Of a DNA stretch of 64,000 nucleotides, positions 17,083 through 25,177 are shown piece after piece. The DNA is from Sedimentitalea arenosa (GTDB lineage Bacteria > Pseudomonadota > Alphaproteobacteria > Rhodobacterales > Rhodobacteraceae). The stretch's first letter is position 1, and each line of letters begins with the position of its first letter. The notes beneath the pieces are model-generated. The model saw only the letters and a list, made by a program, of their open reading frames with translations, was not told where the DNA came from and made no database searches. The stretch lies in the NCBI RefSeq assembly GCF_016428585.1, contig NZ_JAELVR010000001.1, positions 62,001-126,000 of the forward strand, written 5' to 3'. Made by a program: the position numbers and the translations under genes.

Positions 17083-18221
17083 GGCGCGAGCGTCACCGGC
17101 GCGGGCAGCTGCGCCAGGTCATGGGCGCCGAGCTGGCCCATGTTGGCCTGCATGTCCTTTTTCAGAACGTCGATCACATGCGCCGGGCCGCGCGCGCCGA
17201 GGGCGGCGAGCGCGAAGTGGAAGGCGCGGCCGAGCATGACGAAATCGGCGCCCGAGGCGAGGGCGCGCAGGATGTCGAGGCCGCTTTCCACGCCGCTGTC
17301 GAAGATCAGCGGCAGTGTCGTGGCGGCGCGCAGGGCGGGCAGGGTCTCGATCGTGGCGGGGCTGCCGTCGAACTGCCGCCCGGCGTGGTTGGAGATCCAG
17401 AGCGCATCGACGCCGATCCGTTCCAGCGCCTCGGTATCTTCGGGGCGCATCACGCCCTTGACCAGGAATGGCCCGTCCCAGTGGTCGCGCAGCCATTGCA
17501 CGTAGCCGAGGTCGGGCGACGTGCGCAGGATATAGCCGATATGGGCGGTCGGGGGCAGGTTGGCCTGCGCGCCCTCGATATACTTGTCGAGGGTGCGCAT
17601 CCGGGGCATTCCGCCCGTCGCCATGCCCATCGCCCAGGCCGGACGCAGGGCGATCTGCGCCAGCAGGCGCGGCGTCAGGCGCGGCGGCTGGGTGAGGCCC
17701 GAGCGGGTCTGCCGCTCGCGGCGGGACGCCATCGGCACGTCGACCGTCAGCACGAGGGTGGAGAACCCGGCGGCGCGGGCGCGCTCGAGCAGGTCGCGGC
17801 GGATCTCCTCCTTCTTGGGCGGATACATCTGGAACCAGGCGTGCGGGCCGAGCCACGGGGCCATGTCCTCGGGGCTCTGGCTGGCGACGGTGGAGAGGGT
17901 GTAGGGCATCCCCGCCTTGCCCGCCGCCTTGGCCAGCAGCTTTTCGGCATCGGGCCAGATCAGGCCCGACATGCCGATCGGCGCGATGCCGAAGGGCTGC
18001 GCGTAGGACTGTCCGAGAAAGGTGGTGGTGAGGTCCGGGTCGATCGCGCCGTGCAGGATCGAGGGCATGAACCCGATCCGGTCCAGCGCCGCGCGGTTGC
18101 GCGCCTTGGTGGCCTCGACCCCGGTGCCGCTGTCGAGATACTCCCACACGAATGTCGGCAGGCGCCGTTTGGCGCGCCATTTCAGGTCCATGACGCCGGG
18201 GTATGTGCTGTGCAGATCCAT
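17079..18221 (-). CDS. lldD: FMN-dependent alpha-hydroxy acid dehydrogenase (L-lactate dehydrogenase-like)
   Basis: A 380-residue TIM-barrel flavoenzyme. N-terminal DLKWRAKRRLPTFVWEYLDSG is the family start. PIGMSGLIWPDAEKLLAKAAG and YTLSTVASQSPEDM bind FMN; WFQMYPPKKEE and LTVDVPMASRRERQTRSG follow. The catalytic His is in SNHAGRQFDGSPAT, and FDSGVESGLDILRALASGADFVMLGR holds the phosphate site. It oxidises L-lactate or a related 2-hydroxy acid, passing electrons to the respiratory chain. Mandelate or glycolate cannot be excluded. Lactate use would connect naturally with the neighbouring pyruvate carboxylase gene, but that is inference. Confidence 0.88.
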   Translation of the reverse strand: MDLHSTYPGVMDLKWRAKRRLPTFVWEYLDSGTGVEATKARNRAALDRIGFMPSILHGAIDPDLTTTFLGQSYAQPFGIAPIGMSGLIWPDAEKLLAKAAGKAGMPYTLSTVASQSPEDMAPWLGPHAWFQMYPPKKEEIRRDLLERARAAGFSTLVLTVDVPMASRRERQTRSGLTQPPRLTPRLLAQIALRPAWAMGMATGGMPRMRTLDKYIEGAQANLPPTAHIGYILRTSPDLGYVQWLRDHWDGPFLVKGVMRPEDTEALERIGVDALWISNHAGRQFDGSPATIETLPALRAATTLPLIFDSGVESGLDILRALASGADFVMLGRAFHFALAALGARGPAHVIDVLKKDMQANMGQLGAHDLAQLPAPVTLAP

Positions 18222-18342
18222 GCGTCTTTTGTGGGTCGGGACCGCGCGCGACGCAAGCGCGATTCGGACGGTGCTTTGACGGGTGCCGTGCGCGTGCTAG
18301 GCTCGTCGTCATTGCAGACAGATCATTCCCGGGAGTGTTTTC

Positions 18343-19143
18343 ATGAGCATCCAGTCCGCCATTCTCGCCTGTGCGTCCTCGTCGGTGACGGCCAGCGCCG
18401 CCTTCGCCGCCTGGCAATCGGTCGCCGACCGGCTGGAGGCGATCGGCATCGACAACGACCTGCGCCGCGCCGCGCTGATCGGGCAATGCGCGCATGAGAG
18501 CGCCAGGTTCCGCACCCGGTTCGAGAACCTGAACTATTCCGCCGCCGGCCTCTGGAAGATCTTTCGCAGCCATTTCGCCAACGAGGCCGAGACCCGCCAG
18601 TTCGCCGGCCAGCCCGAGAAGATCGCCAACCGGGTCTATGCCGATCGCATGGACAATGGCGGCCCGGCCTCGGGCGATGGCTGGCGCTATCGCGGGCGGG
18701 GCTACATCCAGCTGACCGGCAAGTACAACTACCGGATCTATGGCGATTTGCTGGGCGAGGACCTGCTGAACAATCCGGACCGCGCCGCCGACCCGGACAT
18801 GTGCTGGCTGATCGCCGCGAGCTACATGGCGCGCACGCGGCGGTCGGGCAGGACGCTGCTGGAATGGGCCGATGCCGACGATATCGTGATGGTGACCAAG
18901 GGCATCAACGGCGGCATCCACGGGTTGGCCGATCGCGAGTTGCAGACCGGCAAGGCGCTGTCGGCGCTGACCGGCACCGCGAGCACGGCCGAGTGGCAGG
19001 CGCTGTTGCTGAACGCGGGGTTCAACCCGGGGCCGATCGACGGGCTGATGGGCGCCAAGACCCGCGCCGCGCAGGAGGCCGCCGCCGCGCATTTCGGCGT
19101 GCAGGGCGAGGCCTTGCTGCAGGTTCTGCGCGACGTCGAGTGA
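18343..19143 (+). CDS. GH19-type endolysin with C-terminal peptidoglycan-binding domain
   Basis: A 266-residue protein without an evident signal peptide. Residues about 20-200 match the GH19 chitinase/lysozyme fold: AALIGQCAHESARFRTRFEN includes the catalytic Glu, and GWRYRGRGYIQLTGKYNY is the hallmark second motif. The last ~60 residues (WQALLLNAGFNPGPIDGLMG, KTRAAQEAA) are a PG_binding_1 domain. GH19 endolysins cleave peptidoglycan. No holin, tail or capsid genes are adjacent, so this is an orphan lysis-type or cell-wall enzyme, perhaps a phage or gene-transfer-agent relic. Confidence 0.85.
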   Translation: MSIQSAILACASSSVTASAAFAAWQSVADRLEAIGIDNDLRRAALIGQCAHESARFRTRFENLNYSAAGLWKIFRSHFANEAETRQFAGQPEKIANRVYADRMDNGGPASGDGWRYRGRGYIQLTGKYNYRIYGDLLGEDLLNNPDRAADPDMCWLIAASYMARTRRSGRTLLEWADADDIVMVTKGINGGIHGLADRELQTGKALSALTGTASTAEWQALLLNAGFNPGPIDGLMGAKTRAAQEAAAAHFGVQGEALLQVLRDVE

Positions 19144-19203
19144 CTCCGGAACAAGCGGCGAACATCCCTTTTCCTGCGGCGCGGTCTGGTCTAGATTGCG
19201 CCC

Positions 19204-21558
19204 ATGAGCAGTTTTGACGAGATGGACGCCTTCGAGGGCGCATCGCTGTCGGCGCGCGCGATGCAGGCGCGGCCGCAGCCCTATCTGGATGGCCTGAACC
19301 CGGCGCAGCGCGAGGCGGTCGAGCAGTTGAACGGCCCGGTGCTGATGCTGGCCGGGGCGGGCACCGGCAAGACCCGCGCCCTGACCGCACGCATCGTGCA
19401 TCTGTTGAACACCGGCACCGCGCGCCCGAACGAGATCCTGGCCGTGACCTTCACCAACAAGGCCGCGCGCGAGATGAAGAACCGCGTCGGCGGGATGCTG
19501 GGGCAGGCGATCGAGGGGATGCCGTGGCTGGGCACGTTCCATTCGATCTGCGTCAAGCTGCTGCGCCGCCACGCCGAACTGGCCGGGCTGAAGAGCAATT
19601 TCACGATTCTGGACACCGATGACCAGCTGCGCCTGCTCAAACAGCTGGTGGCGGCGGCGGGGATCGACGACAAGCGCTGGCCGGCACGGCAACTGGCGGG
19701 GGTCATCGACAACTGGAAGAACCGCGCCCTGACGCCCGACAAGGTGCCCGCCGCCGATGCGGGGGCCTACAACCACAAGGGTGTCGAGCTGTATGCGCAG
19801 TACCAGACCCGCCTGCGCGAGCTGAACGCGGTCGATTTCGGCGACCTGCTGCTGCACGTTGTGACGATCTTCCAGCAGCACGAGGACGTTCTGGCGCAAT
19901 ACCGGCGCTGGTTCCGCTATATCCTGGTGGACGAATACCAGGACACCAACGTGGCCCAGTACCTGTGGCTGCGCCTGCTGGCGGGCGGGCACAAGAACAT
20001 CTGCTGCGTCGGCGATGACGACCAGTCGATCTATGGCTGGCGCGGCGCCGAGGTGGGCAACATCCTGCGCTTCGAGAAGGATTTTCCCGGCGCGCACGTG
20101 GTGCGGCTGGAGCAGAACTATCGCAGCACGCCGCATATCCTGTCGGCTGCCTCGAACGTGATCCGCGGCAACGAGAGCCGGCTGGGCAAGGAGCTGTGGA
20201 CCGAGGCCGAAGACGGCGAGAAGGTGCGCCTGATCGGCCATTGGGACGGCGAGGAGGAGGCGCGCTGGATCGGCGAGGAGATCGAATCGATGCAGCGCGG
20301 CACCCGCGGCCTGCGGCCCTTCGATCTGGACGAGATGGCGATCCTTGTCCGCGCATCCCACCAGATGCGTGCCTTCGAGGACCGGTTCCTGACCATCGGG
20401 CTGCCCTACCGGGTGATCGGCGGACCGCGCTTTTACGAGCGCATGGAGATCCGCGACGCGATGGCCTATTTCCGCCTCGTCGTCAGCCCCGAGGACGACC
20501 TGGCCTTCGAGCGCATCGTCAACACGCCCAAGCGCGGGCTGGGCGACAAGGCGCAGCAGACGATCCAGCAGACCGCCCGCGCCAACGGGGTGAGCCTCCT
20601 GGAGGGCGCGCGGCTGGCGGTGCAGGGCGGGCTGATCAAGGGCAAGGGCGGCGCGGCGCTGGGCGAACTGGTGTCGGGGCTGGCGCGCTGGGGCCGGATG
20701 ACCGGCGATGCCGACATGACCCACATGGAACTGGCCGAGGTGATCCTCGACGAGAGCGGCTATACCGCGATGTGGCAGAACGACAAGACGCCCGAGGCGC
20801 CGGGACGGCTGGAGAACCTCAAGGAACTGGTCAAGGCGCTGGAGGGGTTCGAGAACCTGCAGGGGTTCCTCGAGCATGTCAGCCTGATCATGGACAACGA
20901 GCAGGAGGGCGACGGCGCGAAGGTCAGCATCATGACGCTGCACGCCGCCAAGGGGCTGGAGTTTCCTGCCGTGTTCCTGCCGGGCTGGGAGGACGGGCTG
21001 TTCCCGTCCCAGCGCAGCATGGACGAGAGCGGGATCAAGGGCTTGGAGGAAGAGCGGCGGCTGGCCTATGTCGGCATCACCCGCGCCGAGGAAGTGTGCA
21101 CGATCTCCTTTGCCGGCAACCGGCGGGTGTTCGGCCAGTGGCAGTCGCAGATGCCGTCGCGCTTTGTCGATGAACTGCCCGAGGCGCATGTGGAGGTGCT
21201 GACGCCGCCAGGGCTCTATGGCGGCGGGTATGGCGCGGCGGCGCCCGCGACCGGGGTGCGGTCGGACCTGGCGGAGAAGGCCGCGCGGGCGGATGGCTAC
21301 AATTCGCCGGGCTGGAAGCGGCTGCAGGCGCGGGCCGGGCAGCGCGGGTTGTCCCAACCCGCCGAGTCGCGCCACACGGTGATCGACATGAACGCGGTCA
21401 GCAGTTTCACGTTGGGCGAGCGGGTGTTTCACCAGAAATTCGGCTATGGCGCGATTATCGGCATCGAGGGCGACAAGCTGGAGATCGCTTTCGAAAAGGC
21501 CGGGACCAAGAAGGTGGTCGCGCGTTTCGTGTCGGCCAGCGACGACATTCCGTTCTAG
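19204..21558 (+). CDS. uvrD: ATP-dependent DNA helicase UvrD/PcrA
   Basis: A 784-residue superfamily 1A helicase. Walker A is LAGAGTGKTRALTARI (GxGKT about residues 51-57), motif Ia AVTFTNKAAREMKNRVG, motif II (Walker B) VDEYQDTN, motif III CCVGDDDQSIYGWRGA, motif IV RLEQNYRSTPHI, motif V IMTLHAAKGLEFPAVFLPG and motif VI RRLAYVGITRAEE. The C-terminus (FTLGERVFHQKFGYGAIIG, EIAFEKAGTKKVVARFV) is the Tudor-like domain that binds RNA polymerase in PcrA/UvrD. It functions in nucleotide-excision and mismatch repair and in removal of stalled complexes. Confidence 0.94.
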   Translation: MSSFDEMDAFEGASLSARAMQARPQPYLDGLNPAQREAVEQLNGPVLMLAGAGTGKTRALTARIVHLLNTGTARPNEILAVTFTNKAAREMKNRVGGMLGQAIEGMPWLGTFHSICVKLLRRHAELAGLKSNFTILDTDDQLRLLKQLVAAAGIDDKRWPARQLAGVIDNWKNRALTPDKVPAADAGAYNHKGVELYAQYQTRLRELNAVDFGDLLLHVVTIFQQHEDVLAQYRRWFRYILVDEYQDTNVAQYLWLRLLAGGHKNICCVGDDDQSIYGWRGAEVGNILRFEKDFPGAHVVRLEQNYRSTPHILSAASNVIRGNESRLGKELWTEAEDGEKVRLIGHWDGEEEARWIGEEIESMQRGTRGLRPFDLDEMAILVRASHQMRAFEDRFLTIGLPYRVIGGPRFYERMEIRDAMAYFRLVVSPEDDLAFERIVNTPKRGLGDKAQQTIQQTARANGVSLLEGARLAVQGGLIKGKGGAALGELVSGLARWGRMTGDADMTHMELAEVILDESGYTAMWQNDKTPEAPGRLENLKELVKALEGFENLQGFLEHVSLIMDNEQEGDGAKVSIMTLHAAKGLEFPAVFLPGWEDGLFPSQRSMDESGIKGLEEERRLAYVGITRAEEVCTISFAGNRRVFGQWQSQMPSRFVDELPEAHVEVLTPPGLYGGGYGAAAPATGVRSDLAEKAARADGYNSPGWKRLQARAGQRGLSQPAESRHTVIDMNAVSSFTLGERVFHQKFGYGAIIGIEGDKLEIAFEKAGTKKVVARFVSASDDIPF

Positions 21559-21579
21559 CGGGTCCCGGCGCGTGGCGCG

Positions 21580-23007
21580 TCAGAGCACCGGGCCGATCGT
21601 GGCGACCGCGTTGTTCCACATCCGCTGGTAGAGCGGCCAGGCGTGCACGTCGGCGATCTTCACCGGGTCGGACTGGGCGATGTAGTCTTCCTGCCGCGCG
21701 ATGATCTGGCCGGTCAGGTCATGGTCGTGCAGCAGCAGGTTGCTTTCGTAGTTCAGGTCGAAGCTGCGCAGGTCGAGATTGGACGAGCCGAGGAAGCTGA
21801 CCTGGCCGTCGATCGTGACGGTTTTCGCATGGAGCAGCCCGCCCTTGAATTCGTGGATCCGGACCCCGGCTTCGAGCAGGCGGCGATAGTTCGAGCGGCT
21901 GGCGGCGGCGACGATCTTGGAATCGTTGACCTTGGGCAGGATCAGCCGCACCGCGACGCCCCGGAAGGCGGCGGCGCAGAGCGCCTCGGCGACGATGGAA
22001 TCGGGCACGAAATAGGGAGTCGTGATCGTCACGCTGTGTTCGGCGGTGGCCATCAGGATCGAGAACAGGTGCGGCGTGGCCTGGCGTCGCTCGGTCGGCC
22101 CGTCGCCCATGATCTGCGCCACGAAGCCCGGATCGTGCACCTCCGGCGCCACCCGGAAATCCTCGAGCGTGCCGCCGCAATGGGCGATCCAGTCGCTGGC
22201 GAAGAGCAGCTGGTTCTGCGCCACGACGGGGCCCGAGACGCGCAGCATGATGTCGACCCAGGGGGCGTACCTGGCCTTGACCCGGAACTCGGGGTCGGCG
22301 CAGTTCTGGCTGCCGCAATAGGTGATGCGTCCGTCGATGATGGTGATCTTGCGGTGGTTGCGCAGGTCGAGCCGGCTTTTCAGCACCGTCATCACCGGGT
22401 TGCCGATGGGCAGGGCGATGGCGACCTGCACCCCGGCGTCGCGCATCTCGTTCCAGAGCGGCGAGCCGACGAAGGCGCGCGAGCCCAGCCCGTCGGCCAT
22501 CACCCGGCAGGTGACGCCGCGCTGCGCCGCGCGCATCAGGGCGCGGGCGGTGTTGGTGCCGGTCTCGTCGTCCAGCCAGATGTAGTAGAGGACGTGGACG
22601 TGATGCTCGGCGGCGTCGATATCTTCGATAATCCGCGCCCGCGCGGTGGCCGCGTCGGGCATCAGTTCGGCGGCGTTGCCGGAGAGGGCGGCGAAACCGT
22701 TGATCGAGCTGCTGTAGGTGAAGGCCTGGCGATAGCGGTGCGGCACCGCGTGCAACCCGTCGCTGACCTCGCGCATCAGCGCGTCCCGGTGCGCCTGGAT
22801 GCGCCTCGAGACGGCCGCGATCCGGTCGCTGGCGGTCTCGCCGATGTTGATCTCGCCGAAGAGGAAATAGATCAGCACGCCGGCGAAGGGCAGAACCGCG
22901 ATCACCAGGAGCCAGGCCAGGCGCGTCGGCGCGGCGAGATCGTCGCGCAGCAGGACACGCACCATCAGGGCGAAGACGATGAGGATATGCAGGGAGAGTG
23001 TGAGCAT
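21580..23007 (-). CDS. cls: Cardiolipin synthase (phospholipase D family)
   Basis: A 475-residue inner-membrane enzyme. Two N-terminal membrane segments (about 1-60) precede two PLD catalytic domains. The first HKD motif reads NHRKITIIDGRITYCGSQN, the second LLHAKTVTIDGQVSFLGSSNLD. It joins two phosphatidylglycerol molecules, or PG with another donor, to form cardiolipin. Length and layout are those of ClsA-type enzymes. It is convergent with uvrD (22 bases) and lies downstream of the CcsR RNA array on the same strand, about 100 bases after the last RNA hairpin. Confidence 0.9.
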   Translation of the reverse strand: MLTLSLHILIVFALMVRVLLRDDLAAPTRLAWLLVIAVLPFAGVLIYFLFGEINIGETASDRIAAVSRRIQAHRDALMREVSDGLHAVPHRYRQAFTYSSSINGFAALSGNAAELMPDAATARARIIEDIDAAEHHVHVLYYIWLDDETGTNTARALMRAAQRGVTCRVMADGLGSRAFVGSPLWNEMRDAGVQVAIALPIGNPVMTVLKSRLDLRNHRKITIIDGRITYCGSQNCADPEFRVKARYAPWVDIMLRVSGPVVAQNQLLFASDWIAHCGGTLEDFRVAPEVHDPGFVAQIMGDGPTERRQATPHLFSILMATAEHSVTITTPYFVPDSIVAEALCAAAFRGVAVRLILPKVNDSKIVAAASRSNYRRLLEAGVRIHEFKGGLLHAKTVTIDGQVSFLGSSNLDLRSFDLNYESNLLLHDHDLTGQIIARQEDYIAQSDPVKIADVHAWPLYQRMWNNAVATIGPVL

Positions 23008-23105
23008 CGGGTCGGTCGGGTGTCCTTGGCCGGGAGCCTGTCCGGGCAGAAAAGATCATTTTCGGATCGGGGACAACCGCAAGCGTACGGGATGCGGAAT
23101 TCGAA

Positions 23106-23142
23106 AACGGCGACACCCGGGAGGAGGATAGGTGCCGCCGTT
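23106..23142 (-). ncRNA. CcsR4-like small RNA hairpin (with weak terminator)
   Basis: On the minus strand this hairpin presents CCTCCTCCC (complement of 23119-23127) in a 13-base loop. The stem is made of 23115-23117/23131-23133 and 23106-23112/23136-23142. Four T follow on the transcribed strand, so it may end the transcript. It is the fourth and last in a row of similar hairpins behind the DUF1127 gene, the arrangement of CcsR1-4 in Rhodobacter sphaeroides. Confidence 0.8.
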
Positions 23143-23151
23143 CTCTTCAAA

Positions 23152-23185
23152 CACCGGAACGCAGGGAGGAGGAGAGCGCCCGGTG
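23152..23185 (-). ncRNA. CcsR3-like small RNA hairpin
   Basis: The stem is 23152-23157/23180-23185 plus an inner 3-bp stem 23160-23162/23176-23178 and a 13-base loop that carries CCTCCTCCC on the minus strand (complement of 23164-23172). The stem sequences differ from the other copies while the loop is kept, the sign of a structured RNA family. Confidence 0.8.
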
Positions 23186-23216
23186 CATCTTGTCCGGCTT
23201 GGGGACCGGTGAAAAA

Positions 23217-23249
23217 GGCGGCGACATCAGGGAGGAGGAAGATGCCGCC
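23217..23249 (-). ncRNA. CcsR2-like small RNA hairpin
   Basis: The stem is 23217-23222/23244-23249 with a small bulge, then 23226-23228/23241-23243. The 12-base loop carries CCTCCTCCC on the minus strand (complement of 23230-23238). The loop is complementary to Shine-Dalgarno-like GGGAGGAGG sequences. Confidence 0.8.
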
Positions 23250-23254
23250 GCGAG

Positions 23255-23298
23255 CAACAGATCGCCAGGGAGGAGGAGAGGCGACCTGATCTCTGTTG
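23255..23298 (-). ncRNA. CcsR1-like small RNA hairpin
   Basis: The inner stem is 23262-23266/23280-23284 and the outer stem 23255-23260/23293-23298. The 13-base loop holds CCTCCTCCC on the minus strand (complement of 23268-23276). It begins only nine bases after the stop codon of the DUF1127 gene, so it is part of that transcript and would be released by processing, as described for CcsR RNAs. Confidence 0.8.
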
Positions 23299-23306
23299 TT
23301 CGTTCG

Positions 23307-23516
23307 TCAGGCCGCGTCGTAGGCGGCCTGGTAGGCGACGCGCTTCAGCATGGACCGGGTCAGGCCCAGGTCGTCGAGCTGCCGTGCGTCCAGTGCCGAC
23401 AGCTCGTTGTAGGTCTGCCGGTAGAGCCGGTAGCGGTTGAACCGCGTCATGATGTCGGTCAGCCAGGGCGCGGAATGGTGCGCCGTGGCCGGGTTGGTCA
23501 GGGTAAACGTTCCCAT
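23307..23516 (-). CDS. ccaF1: DUF1127 small protein, CcaF1-like (CcsR host gene)
   Basis: A 69-residue protein. The C-terminal half is the DUF1127 domain: RFNRYRLYRQTYNELSALDARQLDDLGLTRSML, the pattern of an N-terminal helix followed by LSxLDxRxLxDIGLTR. In Rhodobacter sphaeroides the equivalent gene (RSP_6037, CcaF1) encodes an RNA-binding protein and is co-transcribed with CcsR1-4; four matching hairpins follow here. The ATG at 23516 is preferred because AGAAGG lies nine bases upstream; an ATG at 23522 is only three bases from it. Expression is probably stress-induced (RpoH-type sigma factors in Rhodobacter); I cannot fix the promoter. Confidence 0.88.
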   Translation of the reverse strand: MGTFTLTNPATAHHSAPWLTDIMTRFNRYRLYRQTYNELSALDARQLDDLGLTRSMLKRVAYQAAYDAA

Positions 23517-23580
23517 GATCATATGCCTTCTTTGTCACGCAGCGCCTGTTAGCGCCTCAACTTGAGACTGAAGATAGGCC

Positions 23581-23632
23581 ATTGCTGCAGATGCACAATA
23601 GCCCGTGTCTTCAATGCTGCTATGCAGCAATT
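23581..23632. promoter_or_regulatory. Clustered inverted repeats between DUF1127 gene and mrp
   Basis: The 236-base divergent gap holds ATTGCTGCA at 23581-23589 and its complement at 23623-23631, with related half-sites between. Examples are ATTG...CAAT at 23581-23599 and TGCTGC-TAT-GCAGCA at 23615-23629. Such clustering in a shared regulatory gap suggests an operator acting on one or both genes. The binding protein is not identifiable. Confidence 0.35.
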
Positions 23633-23752
23633 GCATGGGTGAAGTGGCGCGTTATCAGGCACTTGCCGGTATATTGAACATTTGGGAGTCGCATTTCCGG
23701 GCAGTCTGAAATAGGACGCTACGTAATGTGCAAGGCTGCGGGAGAGAACGGC

Positions 23753-24823
23753 ATGGCTGTGACACGGGACCAGATCGAGAGCTGCCTTTCGCGGCTCGTT
23801 TTGCCGGATGGCGGCGACCTCGTGGGGCGCGACATGATTCGTGCCCTGACGATCGAGAACGGCGCTGTCCGCTTCGTGATCGAGGCGCCATCGCCCGCGA
23901 TCGCGCAGCAGATGGAGCCCTTGCGCCGCGCCGCCGAGGCGGCCGTGGCGGCGCTGGACGGGGTGACGTCGGTCAGCGTGGCGTTGACGGCCCATGGCCC
24001 GGCGGCGAAACCGGCCGCGCCCAGCCTGAAGATCGGCGGCCACCCGAAGCCGCAGGACGGTCCGACGCGCCCCAGTGGGGTGGATCGCATCCTCGCCATC
24101 GGCTCGGGCAAGGGCGGTGTCGGAAAATCGACCGTGTCGGCGAACCTGGCGGTGGCGCTGGCGCGGGCCGGGCGCAAGGTCGGGCTGCTGGACGCGGATA
24201 TATATGGTCCGAGCCAGCCGCGCATGATGGGCGCGTCCGGGCGTCCGGCCTCTCCGGACGGCAAGACGATCATTCCGCTCAAGGCGCATGGGGTCACGCT
24301 GATGTCGATCGGCTTCATGATCGAGGAGGGCAAGGCGGTGGTCTGGCGCGGCCCGATGCTGATGGGTGCGTTGCAGCAGATGCTGGGACAGGTCGAATGG
24401 GGCGAACTGGACGTTCTGATCGTCGATCTGCCGCCCGGAACCGGCGACGTGCAACTGACGCTCTGCACCAAGTCGCAGCTCACTGGCGCGATCGTGGTCA
24501 GCACGCCGCAGGACGTCGCCTTGATCGATGCCCGCAAGGCGCTGGACATGTTCAAGACGCTGAAGACGCCGGTTCTGGGGTTGATCGAGAACATGTCGAT
24601 GTTCGTCTGCCCCGATTGCGGCGCGCAGCACGCGATCTTCGGGCAGGGCGGGGTCGCGGCCGAAGCCGAGGCGCTGGGCGTGCCGCTGCTGGGGGCGTTG
24701 CCGATCGATCTGGAGACCCGGCTGTCGGGAGACAGCGGGATGCCGGTCGCCCTGGGCGGTGGCGCGATGTCCGAGGCCTATGCCCGGATCGCCGAGCGGC
24801 TGATCAAGGGCGGCATGGCCTGA
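23753..24823 (+). CDS. apbC: Mrp/NBP35-family iron-sulfur carrier ATPase
   Basis: A 356-residue protein from the ATG at 23753. The N-terminal ~80 residues are a MIP18/DUF59-type domain (IESCLSRLVLPDGGDLVG). The deviant Walker A is GSGKGGVGKSTVSANLAVALA, followed by LLDADIYGPSQPRM, the Walker B-like VDLPPGTGDVQLTL and a CPDCG Cys pair that binds the bridging 4Fe-4S cluster. It stores and transfers Fe-S clusters to target apoproteins. The gene appears monocistronic and is divergent from the DUF1127/CcsR locus. Confidence 0.93.
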   Translation: MAVTRDQIESCLSRLVLPDGGDLVGRDMIRALTIENGAVRFVIEAPSPAIAQQMEPLRRAAEAAVAALDGVTSVSVALTAHGPAAKPAAPSLKIGGHPKPQDGPTRPSGVDRILAIGSGKGGVGKSTVSANLAVALARAGRKVGLLDADIYGPSQPRMMGASGRPASPDGKTIIPLKAHGVTLMSIGFMIEEGKAVVWRGPMLMGALQQMLGQVEWGELDVLIVDLPPGTGDVQLTLCTKSQLTGAIVVSTPQDVALIDARKALDMFKTLKTPVLGLIENMSMFVCPDCGAQHAIFGQGGVAAEAEALGVPLLGALPIDLETRLSGDSGMPVALGGGAMSEAYARIAERLIKGGMA

Positions 24824-24938
24824 GGGCCACCCACGGGAAATGATGGGACGGGTTGGGCGCCACGGGGTCCTCGAATCGGGATTCCCCGTGATTCCCGGCT
24901 GCTTGCAGGGTCTGGGTGCGGAACAAATCAGAAACATA

Positions 24939-24967
24939 TTGACAGCCCGCGCGCCAGAGGCAATAAA
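24939..24967 (+). promoter_or_regulatory. Possible sigma-70 promoter in the mraZ upstream region
   Basis: TTGACA (24939-24944) is separated by 17 bases from AATAAA (24962-24967), a perfect -35 with a 4/6 -10. It would start RNA near 24975, about 455 bases before mraZ. A second candidate -10 (CTATAT, 25165-25170) nearer the gene lacks a good -35. Which one drives the cluster is unknown. The rest of 24824-25177 shows only a small hairpin (25078-25109, ATCTTG/CAAGAT) and no gene. Confidence 0.35.
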
Positions 24968-25177
24968 ATCGGGAAATCGTGGGAAAATTCGGCTTCCCTC
25001 TAATCCTACCATATCTAGTGTTGTATGGTGTTGATGTCCGCTAATTATTCCGCTTCTGACCGCTGAATCGTCCCCAGATCTTGTTTTCTTAACGCATCAG
25101 AAGCAAGATTTAGGGAGTCGTTAACTAAAAATCCCTTGCCAGACCATGAATTCCCACGGTATCCCTATATCCATCGG

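Noticed and set aside
13857-18497. A 1546-codon plus-strand open frame
   Set aside because: It is antisense to pyc and lldD, whose families are certain. Long stop-free frames are expected opposite GC-rich genes, and the translation has no recognisable domain.
17119-21432. A 1437-codon minus-strand open frame
   Set aside because: It overlaps lldD in another frame and is antisense to the GH19 and helicase genes; composition is Arg/His/Gln-rich shadow sequence.
23106-23298. Plus-strand GGGAGGAGG repeats read as Shine-Dalgarno sites or as a CRISPR-like array
   Set aside because: No start codons follow at proper distance and spacers are unequal with self-complementary flanks; the minus-strand hairpin RNA reading explains all four copies.
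24840-25034. A 64-codon frame just after mrp
   Set aside because: No ribosome binding site and no family; it covers the candidate TTGACA promoter in the mraZ upstream region.
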